Source: Oscillatoria acuminata PCC 6304 (lineage in GTDB: Bacteria > Cyanobacteriota > Cyanobacteriia > Cyanobacteriales > Laspinemataceae). From it: a stretch of 64,000 nt of DNA. The position numbers were made by a program, and so were the translations under genes. The stretch's first letter is position 1, and each line of letters begins with the position of its first letter. This document shows, one piece after another, positions 62,940-64,000 of the stretch. The notes under the pieces are model-generated. The model made no database searches. It worked only from the letters and a program-made list of their open reading frames with translations, and was not told the origin of the DNA. The stretch spans positions 2,232,001 through 2,296,000 of the forward strand of contig NC_019693.1 of the NCBI RefSeq assembly GCF_000317105.1, written 5' to 3'.

Positions 62940-63890
62940 ATGACCCAAGACTTGCAAGTTTTAAGAAAGTCGATTGCCCTCGACCCCTTAATTTCCCTGC
63001 TTCCGCAAGCAGAAGATATTCGCTATTGGCAAAACCTGAATCCCAATTCAAGGATTTCCAACCAACCTTTTGAAGGTCCGACTTCACCCCCGCAAGTCAG
63101 TCCACCACAACTTGAGGAATTTGTCTCCCAACTGCGAGAAGATGGCTATTTTCAAACCGAACCCCTCATCCCCCCGGCCACCCTGGCGGAAATGAGGACT
63201 TGTATTGAAACCGTCAAACAAGCCGGGTTTCCAGCCATGTTTGCCCTAGTCTACGATATCTTTTATCAAGTGATGGGTCACTTTGAAGCAATTGTGGCCG
63301 AAATGCTAGGACCAGGGTATAAAATTGTCCCCAATTATTGGATTTACTACATTGATCCGGAAGACAGTGGGAAAGGATTTGAACCCCATCGAGACGCGGA
63401 ATATGAAAACACCATAGACTCCACAGGAATGCCAACGGTACTAACCCTTTGGATAGCGATTACCGATGCAAATCCGCTCAATTCCTGTATGTACATCCTC
63501 CCAGCTAATCGAGACCCTCAGTATCGACAAGCAATTACCAATCTCAAAACCGAAGCTACTGAATTTAAGTTAGAAGATATCAGAGCTTTACCGACAGCAG
63601 CAGGAACGCTTTCTTGTTGGGATCAATATGTATTTCACTGGGGAAGTCGCAGTAGCAAACGAGCCAAATTTCCGCGCCTAAGTTTAGCCCTGTATTGTCA
63701 ACGGGGCGATATTCCTCCGGTTGAAGATATTCTCATCGATATCCCTTCAACCTTAGATTTCAAAACAAGGCTAGGGATAATTTGTCGGGGGTTATATCGC
63801 TACTCTTATCTGAGTCTCAAAGAATGTCCCGAAGCCCAACCCTTGTTAACCTTTCTGGAAAGCTATCAGGTAATTCTCAAAACGAATTAA
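62940..63890 (+). CDS. Phytanoyl-CoA dioxygenase-like (PhyH) 2-oxoglutarate oxygenase
   Basis: A 316-residue Fe(II)/2-oxoglutarate oxygenase of the PhyH type. The metal triad is visible: H150 and D152 in FEPHRDAEYE, and H233 in YVFHWGSRSS, with a nearby arginine for the co-substrate. N- and C-terminal extensions (about 60 and 70 residues) surround the double-stranded beta-helix core. It follows menD by 170 bases in the same direction but is probably a separate unit. The substrate is unknown; a lipid-tail or small natural-product hydroxylation is possible. Confidence 0.8.
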   Translation: MTQDLQVLRKSIALDPLISLLPQAEDIRYWQNLNPNSRISNQPFEGPTSPPQVSPPQLEEFVSQLREDGYFQTEPLIPPATLAEMRTCIETVKQAGFPAMFALVYDIFYQVMGHFEAIVAEMLGPGYKIVPNYWIYYIDPEDSGKGFEPHRDAEYENTIDSTGMPTVLTLWIAITDANPLNSCMYILPANRDPQYRQAITNLKTEATEFKLEDIRALPTAAGTLSCWDQYVFHWGSRSSKRAKFPRLSLALYCQRGDIPPVEDILIDIPSTLDFKTRLGIICRGLYRYSYLSLKECPEAQPLLTFLESYQVILKTN

Positions 63891-64000
63891 GGGGATTTGA
63901 ACCCCCGGCGGTTGTTGCTTATAACCAGGCTCTAATCCTGTACCGATTACCTAGGAAAACCCCACTAATAGGACTTACTCATCTTGTCTAAATGTAGGGT

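Overview
The window looks like chromosomal DNA of a filamentous, Oscillatoria-type cyanobacterium. The octamer GCGATCGC (HIP1) and its truncated forms occur throughout. A glutamyl-tRNA synthetase carries the cyanobacterial CAAD membrane domain, one FtsH is of the thylakoid FtsH2 type, and a phylloquinone/menaquinone (men) gene set fills the right end. No ribosomal RNA, prophage, CRISPR array or intact transposase was seen. Genus is not decidable from what is visible.

Layout. 1-2830: tail of a phytase-like esterase gene, three Uma2-type nuclease genes (two of them a tandem duplication) and a 257-bp MITE-like palindromic element. 2981-9902: tRNA-Asp, gltX-CAAD, a GC-rich untranslated stretch, ftsH and a universal stress protein. 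9903-12017: an outer-membrane FhaC/ShlB-type transporter. 12058-20952: a defence island. It holds a type I restriction-modification system (hsdM, hsdS, hsdR, all on the minus strand) with a MntA-HepT toxin-antitoxin pair between hsdS and hsdR and an orphan antitoxin between hsdM and hsdS. A PIN-toxin pair bracketed by 83-bp direct repeats lies upstream. 20939-33763: mostly housekeeping and signalling (DUF928 protein, transglutaminase-like protein, tiny membrane protein, K+ channel, multi-PAS histidine kinase, PAS/GAF/GGDEF/EAL protein, secreted CHAT protease). 34358-41908: sugar kinase plus nucleotidyltransferase, phosphate-binding lipoprotein translationally coupled to a sensor kinase, and an Xre-ImmA/PIN module with its own operator. 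42059-52348: small conserved cyanobacterial proteins, SRP RNA, an AAA/WD40 protein, a pilin-like protein, an NfeD-stomatin pair, a second PstS-like protein, and an HTH/TIR-like/AAA protein. 52424-63890: thioesterase and the men genes. menA-menH-menC-menE run leftwards, menF-menD run rightwards, and a CYP110-like P450 and a phytanoyl-CoA-dioxygenase-like enzyme are included in or beside the cluster.

How the genes fit together. MenF, MenD, MenC, MenE, a hot-dog thioesterase, MenH and MenA cover nearly all steps from chorismate to the prenylated naphthoquinone of photosystem I. menB and the final methyltransferase are not in the window. Three toxin-antitoxin-like modules plus restriction-modification suggest an acquired, self-maintaining island at 12-21 kb. 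Several palindromic repeats sit in spacers, and a related one has entered the reading frame of the GGDEF/EAL gene without breaking it.

The strongest candidates for under-described biology are the Xre-ImmA protein with a degenerate HExxH motif and its PIN partner, the repeat-bracketed TA cassette, the HTH/TIR-like/AAA protein, the PstS-like/kinase pair, and the P450 inside the quinone locus. All functions are read from motifs and family memory; no database search was run.
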